Assembly: GCA_035624215.1 (NCBI GenBank)
Contig: DASPRY010000120.1
Coordinates: forward strand, 10,060-74,059
Origin: JAFAGX01 sp035624215
GTDB taxonomy: Bacteria > Acidobacteriota > Terriglobia > Terriglobales > Acidobacteriaceae
Direction of reading: 5' to 3'
Length of the DNA stretch: 64,000 nt
Below, piece by piece: positions 53,948 through 62,592 of this stretch. Both the position numbers and the translations under genes were made by a program. Below the pieces are notes generated by a model. That model worked only from the letters and a program-made list of their open reading frames with translations, had not been told where the DNA came from and ran no database searches. Each line of letters starts with the position of its first letter. Within the stretch, counting starts at the first letter, position 1.

Positions 53948-54755
53948 TGTCAAGACCGTCGTCAAGGAAAAATACGCGCAGGCGGCGTTGCGGGTCAAAA
54001 CCGGTGGCAGCGCTTGCTGCGGCGCTGCTCCCGCCGGCATCTCGGGCTGCGACCCAATTACTTCCAATCTCTACGACACCTCTCAAACGGCGCAAGTTCC
54101 TGCTGAGGCTCTGCAGGCTTCGCTCGGCTGCGGCAATCCCACCGCGCTCGCCGAATTGCACCCGGGAGAGATTGTTCTTGACCTGGGATCAGGGGGCGGG
54201 ATTGACGTGTTGCTTTCGGCCGCGCGAGTTGGGCCAACTGGCAAGGCGTTTGGCCTGGATATGACGGACGAGATGTTGGCGCTGGCGAATGAGAACAAGC
54301 GGCGCGCGGGTGCCGAGAATGTGGAATTTCTGAAGGGCGAAATTGAGCACATTCCCCTGCCCGACAAATCAGTGGACGTGATCGTTTCAAACTGCGTGAT
54401 CAATCTTTCTGCCGACAAAGACCAGGTCTTGCGCGAGGCTTACCGCGTGCTCAAGCCGGACGGGCGATTTGCGGTTTCCGACGTGGTGACAAAGGGCGAA
54501 ATTCCTCCTGAGATTCGGAAAAGCGTGCTGCTTTGGGTGGGTTGCGTCGCCGGGGCACTCGAAGAAAGCGAATATCGTGAGAAATTGGCGTCTGCTGGGT
54601 TTGAAAGAATTCAGATTGAGCCGACCAGGATTTATCGCGTGGAGGATGCCCGCGAATTTCTATCCGGCCACAACATCGACGTAGATGCGCTTGCGGCGCA
54701 GGTCGATGGAAAGTTTATGAGCGCGTTTATCAGGGCCGTGAAGCCTGCCGCCTAG
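53937..54755 (+). CDS. arsM: arsenite S-adenosylmethionine methyltransferase
   Basis: A 272-residue enzyme that methylates As(III) stepwise to volatile or less toxic forms. It has the N-terminal Cys-rich segment (GGSACCGAAPAGISGCDP), the SAM motif VLDLGSGGGIDVLLSAARVG, and the Cys residues of the As site in SLGCGNP, VSNCVINLS and LWVGCVAGALEE. The start is GTG at 53937 with AGGAGGG upstream; the overlap with arsR indicates coupled translation. Short for the family, it lacks a C-terminal extension found in some ArsM. Confidence 0.93.
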   Translation: MATDVKTVVKEKYAQAALRVKTGGSACCGAAPAGISGCDPITSNLYDTSQTAQVPAEALQASLGCGNPTALAELHPGEIVLDLGSGGGIDVLLSAARVGPTGKAFGLDMTDEMLALANENKRRAGAENVEFLKGEIEHIPLPDKSVDVIVSNCVINLSADKDQVLREAYRVLKPDGRFAVSDVVTKGEIPPEIRKSVLLWVGCVAGALEESEYREKLASAGFERIQIEPTRIYRVEDAREFLSGHNIDVDALAAQVDGKFMSAFIRAVKPAA

Positions 54756-54798
54756 GAATCTTGCTGTCCTCCAAGCTGTTGCAGGTAAGAGTCGTGCG

Positions 54799-55290
54799 AT
54801 GAAGCCCCGTTACAACGTCTTGTTTCTCTGCACCGGCAACTCGGCTCGCTCGATCATGGCTGAGGCGATCATGAACTTTAAGGGCCAGCCGCAGTTCACG
54901 GCCTACAGTGCTGGAAGTCACCCCAATGGAAGAATACGCCCCGAAGCATTGAGACAGCTTGAAGTCGCACACATTCCGACCAGCGGTTTGCGCAGTAAGA
55001 GGTGGGACGAATTCTCAAAACCGGACGCCCCGAAACTGGACTTCGTATTTACCGTTTGTGATAACGCTGCAAAAGAGATCTGCCCGGTGTGGCCTGGACA
55101 ACCTTTAACTGCCCATTGGGGAGTTGCAGATCCCGCGGCCACCGTAGGTACAGCGGAAGAAATACAGAAGGCTTTCCGCGATGCCTTCTTTTTCCTGGAG
55201 CGGCGAATCAGCCTTTTCCTCTCTCTCCCGCTTGCGTCCATCGACAGGCTTGCTCTGAAAAAGGAACTGGACAGCATCGGACGCGCATAA
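54799..55290 (+). CDS. arsC: arsenate reductase, low-molecular-weight phosphatase type
   Basis: A 163-residue thioredoxin-coupled ArsC. The phosphatase P-loop FLCTGNSARSIMAEAI carries the catalytic Cys near the N-terminus; later TVCDNAAKEICPVWPGQP supplies the second and third Cys of the relay, and HWGVADPAA follows. It reduces As(V) to As(III), which ArsM can then methylate. It lies 43 nt after arsM. No arsenite exporter gene is visible beside it. A weak CCTTCG/CGAAGG hairpin follows the stop. Confidence 0.9.
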   Translation: MKPRYNVLFLCTGNSARSIMAEAIMNFKGQPQFTAYSAGSHPNGRIRPEALRQLEVAHIPTSGLRSKRWDEFSKPDAPKLDFVFTVCDNAAKEICPVWPGQPLTAHWGVADPAATVGTAEEIQKAFRDAFFFLERRISLFLSLPLASIDRLALKKELDSIGRA

Positions 55291-55412
55291 GTTTGCATAT
55301 CAAGCCTTCGAAAACCCCGAAGGATGAGGCATCCACGCATCCGTCTGCTCACCTGTTGAAGCTAAAAAAGCTGATCAAGTGGCACATTTTGGGGGTACGA
55401 TGGTCACGATTT

Positions 55413-55444
55413 GGGGTGATTCGGGTCACCGCGTGAATCATCCC
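55413..55444 (+). other. 10-bp hairpin in the gdhA leader
   Basis: GGGGTGATTC/GAATCATCCC (one G-T pair) with a 12-nt loop lies about 105 nt upstream of the gdhA ATG in an otherwise empty 259-bp gap (55291-55549). It could be an attenuator or just a terminator for the ars operon, but no T run follows. Confidence 0.35.
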
Positions 55445-55549
55445 TGCAAGTCTTTAATGGACTGTAAAACCGGTGTCGCCAGACACAGTGAATGCGCGCA
55501 TCCACCAGCCTCATCGGAAAGCCTTTGTATACATAAGGAGGGTACTATC

Positions 55550-56941
55550 ATGAGTGTAATGACACCGCCCAGCGTCAGATCGGGCGATTATATTGAAGAA
55601 GTTTTAACCACCGTAAAAGCCAAAAACCCCGCCGAACCTGAATTTCACCAAGCCGTACAAGAAGTGCTGGAATCGCTGCGCCTGGTTCTGCAGAGACATC
55701 CGGAATACCGTTCAGCCAAGATCCTCGAGAGGGTCACAGAACCGGAGCGGGTCATCATGTTCCGCGTGCCCTGGTTTGATGATCGCGGTGAAATCCAGGT
55801 GAATCGCGGCTTCCGCATTGAGATGAACAGCGCGATCGGCCCCTACAAAGGCGGGTTGCGGTTCCACCCCTCGGTTAATCTCGGCATTCTGAAATTCTTG
55901 GCATTTGAGCAGGTCTTCAAAAACTCGCTGACCACTCTGCCCATGGGCGGCGGGAAAGGCGGATCGGATTTCGATCCCAAGGGCAAGAGCGACAACGAAG
56001 TGATGCGCTTCTGCCAGAGCTTTATGACTGAGCTCTGCCGTCACATCGGGCCGGATACGGACGTGCCCGCCGGCGACATCGGCGTGGGCGGACGCGAGAT
56101 TGGTTTCCTCTTTGGGCAATACAAGCGGATTCGCAACGAGTTCACGGGCGTGCTCACCGGCAAGGGTCTGACCTGGGGCGGATCGCTGATTCGTCCTGAG
56201 GCAACCGGCTATGGCTGCGTCTATTTCGCAGGCGAAATGCTGAAGACCCACAAGGACACGCTGGAAGGCAAGCTCTGCCTGGTTTCCGGCAGCGGCAACG
56301 TTTCTCAATACACGATCGAGAAGTTGCTGCAACTGGGGGCCAAGCCGATCACCTGCTCCGATTCCGACGGCGTGATTTTTGATCCGGAGGGCATCAATCA
56401 CGAGAAGCTGGCCTGGATGATGGAGCTGAAGAATGTGCGCCGCGGACGCATTCGCGAGTATACGGATAAGTTCAAGAAGGCCGTCTTCATGCCCACCGAT
56501 GTCAAGCTGGATCACAATCCGATTTGGAACATCAAGGCAGACTGCGCGTTCCCAAGCGCGACGCAGAATGAAATCAAAAAGAAAGATGCGGAGAATCTGC
56601 TGAAGAACGGCTGCAAGCTGGTTGCCGAGGGCGCCAATATGCCCAGCACGCTCGAGGCCACCAGAGCATTCCTCGACGCCAAGATTCTCTACGGACCGGC
56701 GAAGGCGGCGAATGCCGGTGGCGTGGCGACCTCCGGCCTGGAAATGTCGCAGAACAGCCAACGGCTGAGCTGGACGCGCGAGGAGGTGGACGATCGTCTG
56801 CACAAGATCATGATCGCCATCCACCACACCTGCTTTGAGACGGCCGAAAAATACGGCACGCCAGGCAATCTGGTGAACGGCGCTAACATTGGCGGCTTCC
56901 TGAAGGTCGCCAATGCCATGCTCGACCAGGGGCTTGTGTAG
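55550..56941 (+). CDS. gdhA: NADP-specific glutamate dehydrogenase
   Basis: A 463-residue hexameric-type enzyme that aminates 2-oxoglutarate to glutamate. The substrate site has GPYKGGLRFHPSVNLGILKF and LPMGGGKGGSDFDPKGKSD with the catalytic Lys; PAGDIGVGGREIGFLFGQYK and the Rossmann LCLVSGSGNVSQYTIEKLLQ follow. YGTPGNLVNGANIGGFLKVA closes the protein. The ATG at 55550 has the strong site AAGGAGGGT; the longer frame from 55379 is rejected. It links nitrogen assimilation to the 2-oxoglutarate pool shared with KorAB. Confidence 0.95.
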   Translation: MSVMTPPSVRSGDYIEEVLTTVKAKNPAEPEFHQAVQEVLESLRLVLQRHPEYRSAKILERVTEPERVIMFRVPWFDDRGEIQVNRGFRIEMNSAIGPYKGGLRFHPSVNLGILKFLAFEQVFKNSLTTLPMGGGKGGSDFDPKGKSDNEVMRFCQSFMTELCRHIGPDTDVPAGDIGVGGREIGFLFGQYKRIRNEFTGVLTGKGLTWGGSLIRPEATGYGCVYFAGEMLKTHKDTLEGKLCLVSGSGNVSQYTIEKLLQLGAKPITCSDSDGVIFDPEGINHEKLAWMMELKNVRRGRIREYTDKFKKAVFMPTDVKLDHNPIWNIKADCAFPSATQNEIKKKDAENLLKNGCKLVAEGANMPSTLEATRAFLDAKILYGPAKAANAGGVATSGLEMSQNSQRLSWTREEVDDRLHKIMIAIHHTCFETAEKYGTPGNLVNGANIGGFLKVANAMLDQGLV

Positions 56942-57055
56942 CGTTGTGGGCCTTCTGCAGTATGATGCGGGGTGGAGTGATCCACCCCGCGAGTTTTTTC
57001 TGGGTGTCATCCTGAGCGGAATGGTTGCTTCGTGCAGGATGAAAAAATTAAGAGT

Positions 57056-60040
57056 ATGGCTGTTACCTACACTCCCGACCCGATTGTTGAAGCCGAGCGA
57101 TTGTTTGAGGGCTTCGAGAACCTGATGCCCTTCCGGGTGCAGGACATCCTGCTCGTCTCCAGCCTTTACGATTCGTTCATCCTGCGCGAAGACGGACGGC
57201 TCAATGAGCTCTTGATCGGGGAGTCGCTCGAACTCAACCTGCAGCAGATTCCGGGGATCACCCACGTTTCAAGTGGGGCTGAGGCGGTGATGATCGCCCG
57301 CGCGCAGCCGCGATTTAACCTCATCGTGACCAATCTTGAGGTTGGAGATATGGACGCGGCGCAGCTCGCCGCCCAAGTCAAAGCTGCGGGGTTGGATATC
57401 CCGGTGGTCGTGCTCGCCTACGATTATCGCCAGGTCAAGCGATTCATCGAGCGCAATCCGGTCACGGATCTGGAATGGATTTTTCTGTGGCAGGGCAACA
57501 TCCGCATTTTGATCTCGATCGTCAAGTACATCGAAGACAAGCGCAACGTGCGGCACGACACGCAGGCCATCGGGGTGCCGCTAATTCTCGTGGTGGAAGA
57601 TGACATCCGCTATTACTCGTCGTTTCTACCGGCGATTTATACCGAGCTGATTACGCAGTCGAAGCGGGTGATCCGCGAGGGTCTGAACGTCGCGCACAAA
57701 CTGATGCGCATGCGCGCTCGGCCGAAAATCCTGCTGAGCTCGAACTACGAAGACGCAGTGCGGGAAGCGATGAAATACCGCGAGTACCTGCTGGGAGTGG
57801 TGTCGGATGTGGAGTTCCCGATGGGCGGTGAACTGAGCGCCGAGGCCGGCTTCCAACTGGCCCACCTGATTCGTGAAGAAGTGCCCGATGTTCCCATCGT
57901 TCTGCATTCGAGCCGGACGGAGTTTCGCGGGCGGGCACAGGCAGAAGGATTTTCTTTTTTGCGAAAGCGGTCGCCCACGTTACTGAAGGATCTGCGGCGT
58001 TTTCTCATGGATCAGGGCGGTTTTGGAGATTTTATCTTCCGCCTGCCCAATGGGGCCGAGGTGGCGCGGGCCGCCGACTTGCACGAACTGGAGACCCGGC
58101 TGGCGGAAGTTCCGGGGGAGAGCATCGCCTTTCACAGCGAGCGCAATCATTTTTCGCGCTGGCTGCGGGCGCGAACCGAATTTGCCCTGGCACAGAAATT
58201 GCGCCCTCGCAAAGTTTCAGATTTTCCGACGGTCGAGGATTTGCGCCACGATCTGATCGACTCCATTACAGAATATCGCGCTGAGCAGAGCCAGCTGCTC
58301 ATCGGGGATTTCAATCCTTCGACCTTCCAATCCAACGACAATTATTTTTTGCGAATCGGAGGCGGCTCACTGGGAGGAAAAGCGCGCGGTCTGGCATTCA
58401 TTCGGCATCTCCTGCACAACAACCGGATGGCGCGGCGTTTCCCCGGCGTGCGCATTGCCGTGCCGCCCAGTCTGGTGCTGGCAACCGATTTCTTTGACCG
58501 CTTCCTCAGCGAAAATAATCTGCTCGATTTCGCCATGCACAGCACCGATGACGCGCAGATCCGCGAACGTTTCCTGGGTGCGGCGTTGCCACCTTCTCTG
58601 CGGGAGACCCTGCTGGCGTTTCTGTCCGAGGTGCATTATCCGCTGGCGGTGCGCTCGTCGAGCTTGCTCGAAGACTCGCAGTATCAGCCATTTACCGGAG
58701 TTTATGAAACCTTCATGTTAGGTAACTGCCATCCTGACCTGGTGGTACGCCTGGAGCAGTTGATGGAGGCGATCAAGCGGGTTTATGCGTCAACCTTTAG
58801 CCAGCATGCCAAAGCTTATGTGCGCGCCACGCCCTATCGCCTGGAAGAAGAAAAAATGGCGGTGATTCTGCAACGGGTAGTGGGCACGAGTCACGGCGCG
58901 CGCTTCTACCCTGACTTCTCCGGGGTGGTACGCTCCCATAATTTTTATCCGGTAGCACCGATGAGCGCGTCGGACGGAGTGGCTGCGGTTGCCCTGGGCA
59001 TGGGCCGGACCGTCGTGGACGGCGGGAAATGTTTGACGTTTTGTCCACGGTACCCGCGAAACATTGTCCAGTTTTCCTCGGTGGAAGATATCCTGGCGAA
59101 TTCGCAGCGGGAGTTTTGGGCGATGGAACTGAATCACGCACAGCACCCCGCCGACTCGGTGGCGGAATTGAGAGAAGTGCGCTTCGGGCTGGAAGTGGCC
59201 GAGGGCGACGAAACTTTGCACCATGTGGGATCGACGTATTCCGTGGATAATCACGCGGTCTACGACGGGATCGGCCGGCCGGGCGCACGTATCGTGAGTT
59301 TCGCGCCAATTTTGAAGCATGGCGTGTTCGCGCTGTCCGGAATTCTGGATCAACTCAACAAAGTCGGAGAAGACGCCTTTGCGCGGCCGGTGGAAATAGA
59401 GTTCGCGGTGCGCTTGCCGCGTGGGCCAGGCGACTCTGCCGAATTCGGATTTCTGCAAATCCGGCCACTCGTATTGTCGCGCGAAGGCGAAGAGCTGCGC
59501 ATGGCAGAGGTGGCTCCGGAGCAGCTTGTCTGCCAAAGCTCCAAGGTATTGGGCAACGGCCGCATTGAAGATGTACAGGATGTGGTGGTTGTGGACGTTC
59601 ACCGTTTTGAGCGGGCACGTAGCCAGGAAGTGGCCGAATGTGTCGCCCATCTGAACTCCAAGCTGAATGACACCGGCACGGCCTATCTGCTGGTTGGCGT
59701 GGGGCGTTGGGGATCGAATGACCCGTGGCTTGGAATTCCGGTGGAATGGGATGAGATTTCAGGGGCGCGCGTGATCGTGGAGGCAGGCTTCCGCGATTAC
59801 CGGGTGACTCCCTCGCAAGGCAGCCACTTTTTTCAGAATCTGACGGCGTTTCAGGTGGGGTATTTCACCGTCAATCCAGATGCCGGCGAAGGTTTTGTGG
59901 ATTGGCAGTGGCTGGCATCGCAGGCCGCCGTGGAAGAGCGCGGCTGCGTGCGGCACCTGCGATTTGAGAAACCGGTGGTCATCGTCATGAATGGCAAGAC
60001 CAGCCAGGGGATGATCTTCAAACCGGAGACGACTGCCTAG
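57056..60040 (+). CDS. receiver-like/PEP-synthase ATP-grasp fusion protein
   Basis: A 994-residue cytoplasmic fusion. Residues about 30-150 and 180-330 look like two response-regulator receiver-type domains (FNLIVTNLEVGDMDAAQLAA; LILVVEDDIRYYSSFLPAIY, then YLLGVVSDVEFPMGGELSAE). From about 440 comes the PPDK/PEP-synthase N-terminal ATP-grasp (FLRIGGGSLGGKARGLAFIR, LAVRSSSLLEDSQYQPFTGV, KVYASTF-type helix). The phosphohistidine and PEP-binding domains of PEP synthase are absent, so it is unlikely to make PEP; a phosphotransfer or regulatory role is inferred. The ATG at 57056 is taken; GTG at 57032 adds eight residues. Confidence 0.78.
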   Translation: MAVTYTPDPIVEAERLFEGFENLMPFRVQDILLVSSLYDSFILREDGRLNELLIGESLELNLQQIPGITHVSSGAEAVMIARAQPRFNLIVTNLEVGDMDAAQLAAQVKAAGLDIPVVVLAYDYRQVKRFIERNPVTDLEWIFLWQGNIRILISIVKYIEDKRNVRHDTQAIGVPLILVVEDDIRYYSSFLPAIYTELITQSKRVIREGLNVAHKLMRMRARPKILLSSNYEDAVREAMKYREYLLGVVSDVEFPMGGELSAEAGFQLAHLIREEVPDVPIVLHSSRTEFRGRAQAEGFSFLRKRSPTLLKDLRRFLMDQGGFGDFIFRLPNGAEVARAADLHELETRLAEVPGESIAFHSERNHFSRWLRARTEFALAQKLRPRKVSDFPTVEDLRHDLIDSITEYRAEQSQLLIGDFNPSTFQSNDNYFLRIGGGSLGGKARGLAFIRHLLHNNRMARRFPGVRIAVPPSLVLATDFFDRFLSENNLLDFAMHSTDDAQIRERFLGAALPPSLRETLLAFLSEVHYPLAVRSSSLLEDSQYQPFTGVYETFMLGNCHPDLVVRLEQLMEAIKRVYASTFSQHAKAYVRATPYRLEEEKMAVILQRVVGTSHGARFYPDFSGVVRSHNFYPVAPMSASDGVAAVALGMGRTVVDGGKCLTFCPRYPRNIVQFSSVEDILANSQREFWAMELNHAQHPADSVAELREVRFGLEVAEGDETLHHVGSTYSVDNHAVYDGIGRPGARIVSFAPILKHGVFALSGILDQLNKVGEDAFARPVEIEFAVRLPRGPGDSAEFGFLQIRPLVLSREGEELRMAEVAPEQLVCQSSKVLGNGRIEDVQDVVVVDVHRFERARSQEVAECVAHLNSKLNDTGTAYLLVGVGRWGSNDPWLGIPVEWDEISGARVIVEAGFRDYRVTPSQGSHFFQNLTAFQVGYFTVNPDAGEGFVDWQWLASQAAVEERGCVRHLRFEKPVVIVMNGKTSQGMIFKPETTA

Positions 60041-60065
60041 GCCTGCGCTCGCCCTCCGGAAGTTT

Positions 60066-60863
60066 CTAATAGCGATTTTCCTTCACCCAAAGTCTGACCA
60101 TTTCTTCCACCGAAAAGCCCGCGCTCGGATTTTGCGCAAATCTCGATTCCAGGGCGAACGTCTGGGCTTCCAGGGGCACGGTGAAGTGGGCATTGGTCCG
60201 CAGAAAACCAGAAACAAACGCACTGACGTATCGCTCCAATCCGAGGATTTGAAATTGGACGGCATGCACTAATCCATGGAACAGGGCCCGTTCCGTCATG
60301 GTGTCGTTGAATACCACGACGTCGATGAAGGTGAGAGAAGCCATATGGGAAATCTCGGGCAGATCGGTGAAGCCGAGAGCTCTGGCGTCCTCGTAAAATG
60401 CGGGATTCGGTATCCGCGCTCCCCGCAGCTCGAGAACCCTTACCCGATCCAGAATCCCGGCAGAGAAGAACGGCCGCATCAGGGCCTTGGCTTCGGCATT
60501 GAGCGGCTCGCCGACGGCATAATAGCGGTCGCGCTGCTCGCGCAGGTAGGCCAGCACTAAAGCCGTGGCTTCAGCCGTTTGCTGTGAGGTGAAAAGTGCG
60601 CCATTGCTCTCGGCGTGGACTGAGCCACCCGGGATATGCCTTTCCACGGAGGAGTAATAATTATTGAGAGCGCTGGCTGCTGTGATCGCCTTTCGCAGAA
60701 CATCGCGTTCACCATAACGGGCCAGGTTTTCGGAGGAGAAACGCAGCCGCAGTTGATGAGTGGCACATTCGGCGCTCAACAATTCTAATTGCGCGTGGCG
60801 CAGTTCGGCGTTCATCTGAACAATCGCAACCCTGTCTTCTGGATCGTCCCAAGAAAACATCAC
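60066..60863 (-). CDS. unknown protein with HxxxH motif
   Basis: A 265-residue protein I do not recognise. The middle has VRVLELRGARIPNPAFYEDA and SLTFIDVVVFNDTMTER; then comes LFHGLVHAVQFQILGLERYV, followed by VPLEAQTFALESRF. This layout (H-x-x-x-H, 25-30 residues, then Glu) resembles zinc metallopeptidases, but the catalytic Glu of HExxH is Gly here. No signal peptide. It is divergent from a TetR gene with palindromic DNA between, so the TetR protein probably controls it. Confidence 0.65.
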   Translation of the reverse strand: MMFSWDDPEDRVAIVQMNAELRHAQLELLSAECATHQLRLRFSSENLARYGERDVLRKAITAASALNNYYSSVERHIPGGSVHAESNGALFTSQQTAEATALVLAYLREQRDRYYAVGEPLNAEAKALMRPFFSAGILDRVRVLELRGARIPNPAFYEDARALGFTDLPEISHMASLTFIDVVVFNDTMTERALFHGLVHAVQFQILGLERYVSAFVSGFLRTNAHFTVPLEAQTFALESRFAQNPSAGFSVEEMVRLWVKENRY

Positions 60864-60922
60864 TGAACTCCTAATCAGCTTGCAAAATGGGGAAGGGAGC
60901 CTATACTAATTAATGTATACAG

Positions 60923-60959
60923 TGTTACGTTTACGCTGTCAACAATATTGTTACGTTTT
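60923..60959. promoter_or_regulatory. candidate TetR operator region
   Basis: Between the divergent genes lie two direct copies of TGTTACGTTT (60923 and 60949, 26 bp apart) and the perfect palindrome AACAATATTGTT (60941-60952), within an AT-rich stretch that also has TGTATAC. This fits a TetR-controlled divergent promoter. Confidence 0.45.
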
Positions 60960-60995
60960 AATGCTTTGAAATAACCATAGTTGCGCGGAGCCTCC

Positions 60996-61568
60996 ATGCC
61001 CAGGCGACCCGATCCTGATGTGGAAAGACGCATTTTGAGCGCGGCCAGCAGGTTATGGAAGAAGGGCGGCGAGAGAGCCCTCACAATGCGCGCGGTGGCT
61101 AACGCTGCCGGCACGAATACCCCCGCCGTGTACCGCCGTTTTCACAGCCGCCGTGCTGTCCTGCAAGCCATATTGCGCCAAATCCAAAAGGATTTTGCCG
61201 CCGCTGTAGCGCCCAGCCGGTCGCCTGAGGAAGCCTGCGAGCGCTATCTTGAGTTTGCCCTTAGCCATCCCCATGAGTACGAACTTTTCTATGACTATGC
61301 TTACCAACTGCCTCGTCCAGTGGGCGCTGACCGCAAGGTTCCGCTACGCGAACAACGCCCCACCATGGCCTTGATGGGAGCAAAACTGGCCGGCCATCTC
61401 GGTGGATCTCCCGCGGACCACACCCGTTTGTCGATGGCGCTTTGGGCAGTCTCCCACGGTACTGCCATGATTCTTATCTCGAGGTCCATCCCTACGGAAC
61501 ACGTGGCAGAATTGCGTTCTGTTTTTTCCTCGGCTGTGGAGGCCATGATTCGGGCCGCTTCAGTTTGA
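60996..61568 (+). CDS. TetR/AcrR-family transcriptional regulator
   Basis: A 190-residue regulator. The N-terminal helix-turn-helix VERRILSAASRLWKKGGERA, LTMRAVANAAGTNTPAVYRR, FHSRRAVLQAILR is canonical; the C-terminal ligand domain (YLEFALSHPHEYELFYDYAY, ALWAVSHGTAMILISR) is of the TetR_C_33/WHG type. The inducer is unknown. The ATG at 60996 follows GCGGAG. It is divergent from the HxxxH protein at 60066-60863 and likely represses both promoters. Confidence 0.85.
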   Translation: MPRRPDPDVERRILSAASRLWKKGGERALTMRAVANAAGTNTPAVYRRFHSRRAVLQAILRQIQKDFAAAVAPSRSPEEACERYLEFALSHPHEYELFYDYAYQLPRPVGADRKVPLREQRPTMALMGAKLAGHLGGSPADHTRLSMALWAVSHGTAMILISRSIPTEHVAELRSVFSSAVEAMIRAASV

Positions 61569-61698
61569 GGAACACACCCTCTGCAGGTAACTTCGACCCT
61601 GGGTTACGCTCGTGACCGGTGCTTCCCTGCCGCGTGATTCGTGTCACAGCCGTTTGTATTGGTGTCTTTGACAATATGGCGTGTAGTCATGGACACGT

Positions 61699-62592
61699 AT
61701 GTTCAAAATCCTACAGGCTGAGTTCATCGCGCCGGGAATCAAGCGGTTTGTGATTCAGGCCCCGCGCATTGCGCGCAAACAGAAACCAGGGCAGTTCGTA
61801 ATTCTCCGGGTTTACGAGGAAGGCGAGCGCATCCCCATCACCATCGAGAAGTCGGATCCGGCGCGCGGCACGATCAGCATTGTCGTGCAGTCGTTGGGCA
61901 AGACCACCCACTTGCTCAATTCTCTGGAGACTGGCGACAGCATTCGTGATGTGGTTGGGCCGCTCGGCAAGCCTTCGGAAATTGAAGAATTTGGCACGGT
62001 CGTAGTGATGGGTGGCGGGGTCGGCACGGCAATGGCCTATCCCACCGCCGCGGCGCTCAAGCGTGCCGGTAATTGCGTAATTTCAATCATTGGCGCGCGC
62101 AGCAAAGAACTGGTGATTCTCGAGTGTGAGATGCGCGAAGTCAGCGATGCAGTGATGGTCACGACCGATGACGGGAGTTACGCCGACAAGGGATTCGTCA
62201 CCGACAAGTTGCGGCAGTTGATCGAGACCGGCACGCACATAGATCTTGTGCTGGCAATCGGTCCCATTCCCATGATGCGTGCCGTTGCCGACGTGACCCG
62301 CAGCCACAATATTCGAACCGTTGTGAGTTTGAATCCGATCATGATCGATGGAACCGGAATGTGCGGCGGCTGCCGTGTGCTGGTGGACGGCAAGAGCCAG
62401 TTCGCGTGCGTGGATGGTCCCGAGTTCGATGCGAGCCAGATCAACTTTGACGTGCTGGTGCAACGCAATGCCATGTATCGCGTGGCGGAGCAGAAATCGA
62501 TGGAGGATTTTCAGCGCGAGCGTGAGTCGCTGCTTGAAAAAGTACATGCCGAGCAGGAAACGGAGTGCGCATTGCAAGGAGGCGGACGGTGA
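61699..62592 (+). CDS. FAD/NAD-binding flavoprotein with [2Fe-2S] site (NfnA/SudB-like)
   Basis: A 297-residue protein of the dihydroorotate dehydrogenase electron-transfer/sulfide dehydrogenase subunit type. The FAD domain has QKPGQFVILRVYEEGERIPI and TISIVVQSLGKTTHLL; the NAD domain has VVMGGGVGTAMAYPTAAALK; the C-terminal Cys cluster is GTGMCGGCRVLVDGKSQFACVDGP. With the overlapping downstream gene it forms the NfnAB (ferredoxin:NADP+ oxidoreductase) or sulfide dehydrogenase pair. Electron bifurcation is inferred from the pair. GTGA overlap couples translation to the next gene. Confidence 0.88.
   Translation: MFKILQAEFIAPGIKRFVIQAPRIARKQKPGQFVILRVYEEGERIPITIEKSDPARGTISIVVQSLGKTTHLLNSLETGDSIRDVVGPLGKPSEIEEFGTVVVMGGGVGTAMAYPTAAALKRAGNCVISIIGARSKELVILECEMREVSDAVMVTTDDGSYADKGFVTDKLRQLIETGTHIDLVLAIGPIPMMRAVADVTRSHNIRTVVSLNPIMIDGTGMCGGCRVLVDGKSQFACVDGPEFDASQINFDVLVQRNAMYRVAEQKSMEDFQRERESLLEKVHAEQETECALQGGGR

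Noticed and set aside
55303..55321. Intrinsic terminator of the ars operon
   Set aside because: Only a 6-bp CCTTCG/CGAAGG stem without a T run.
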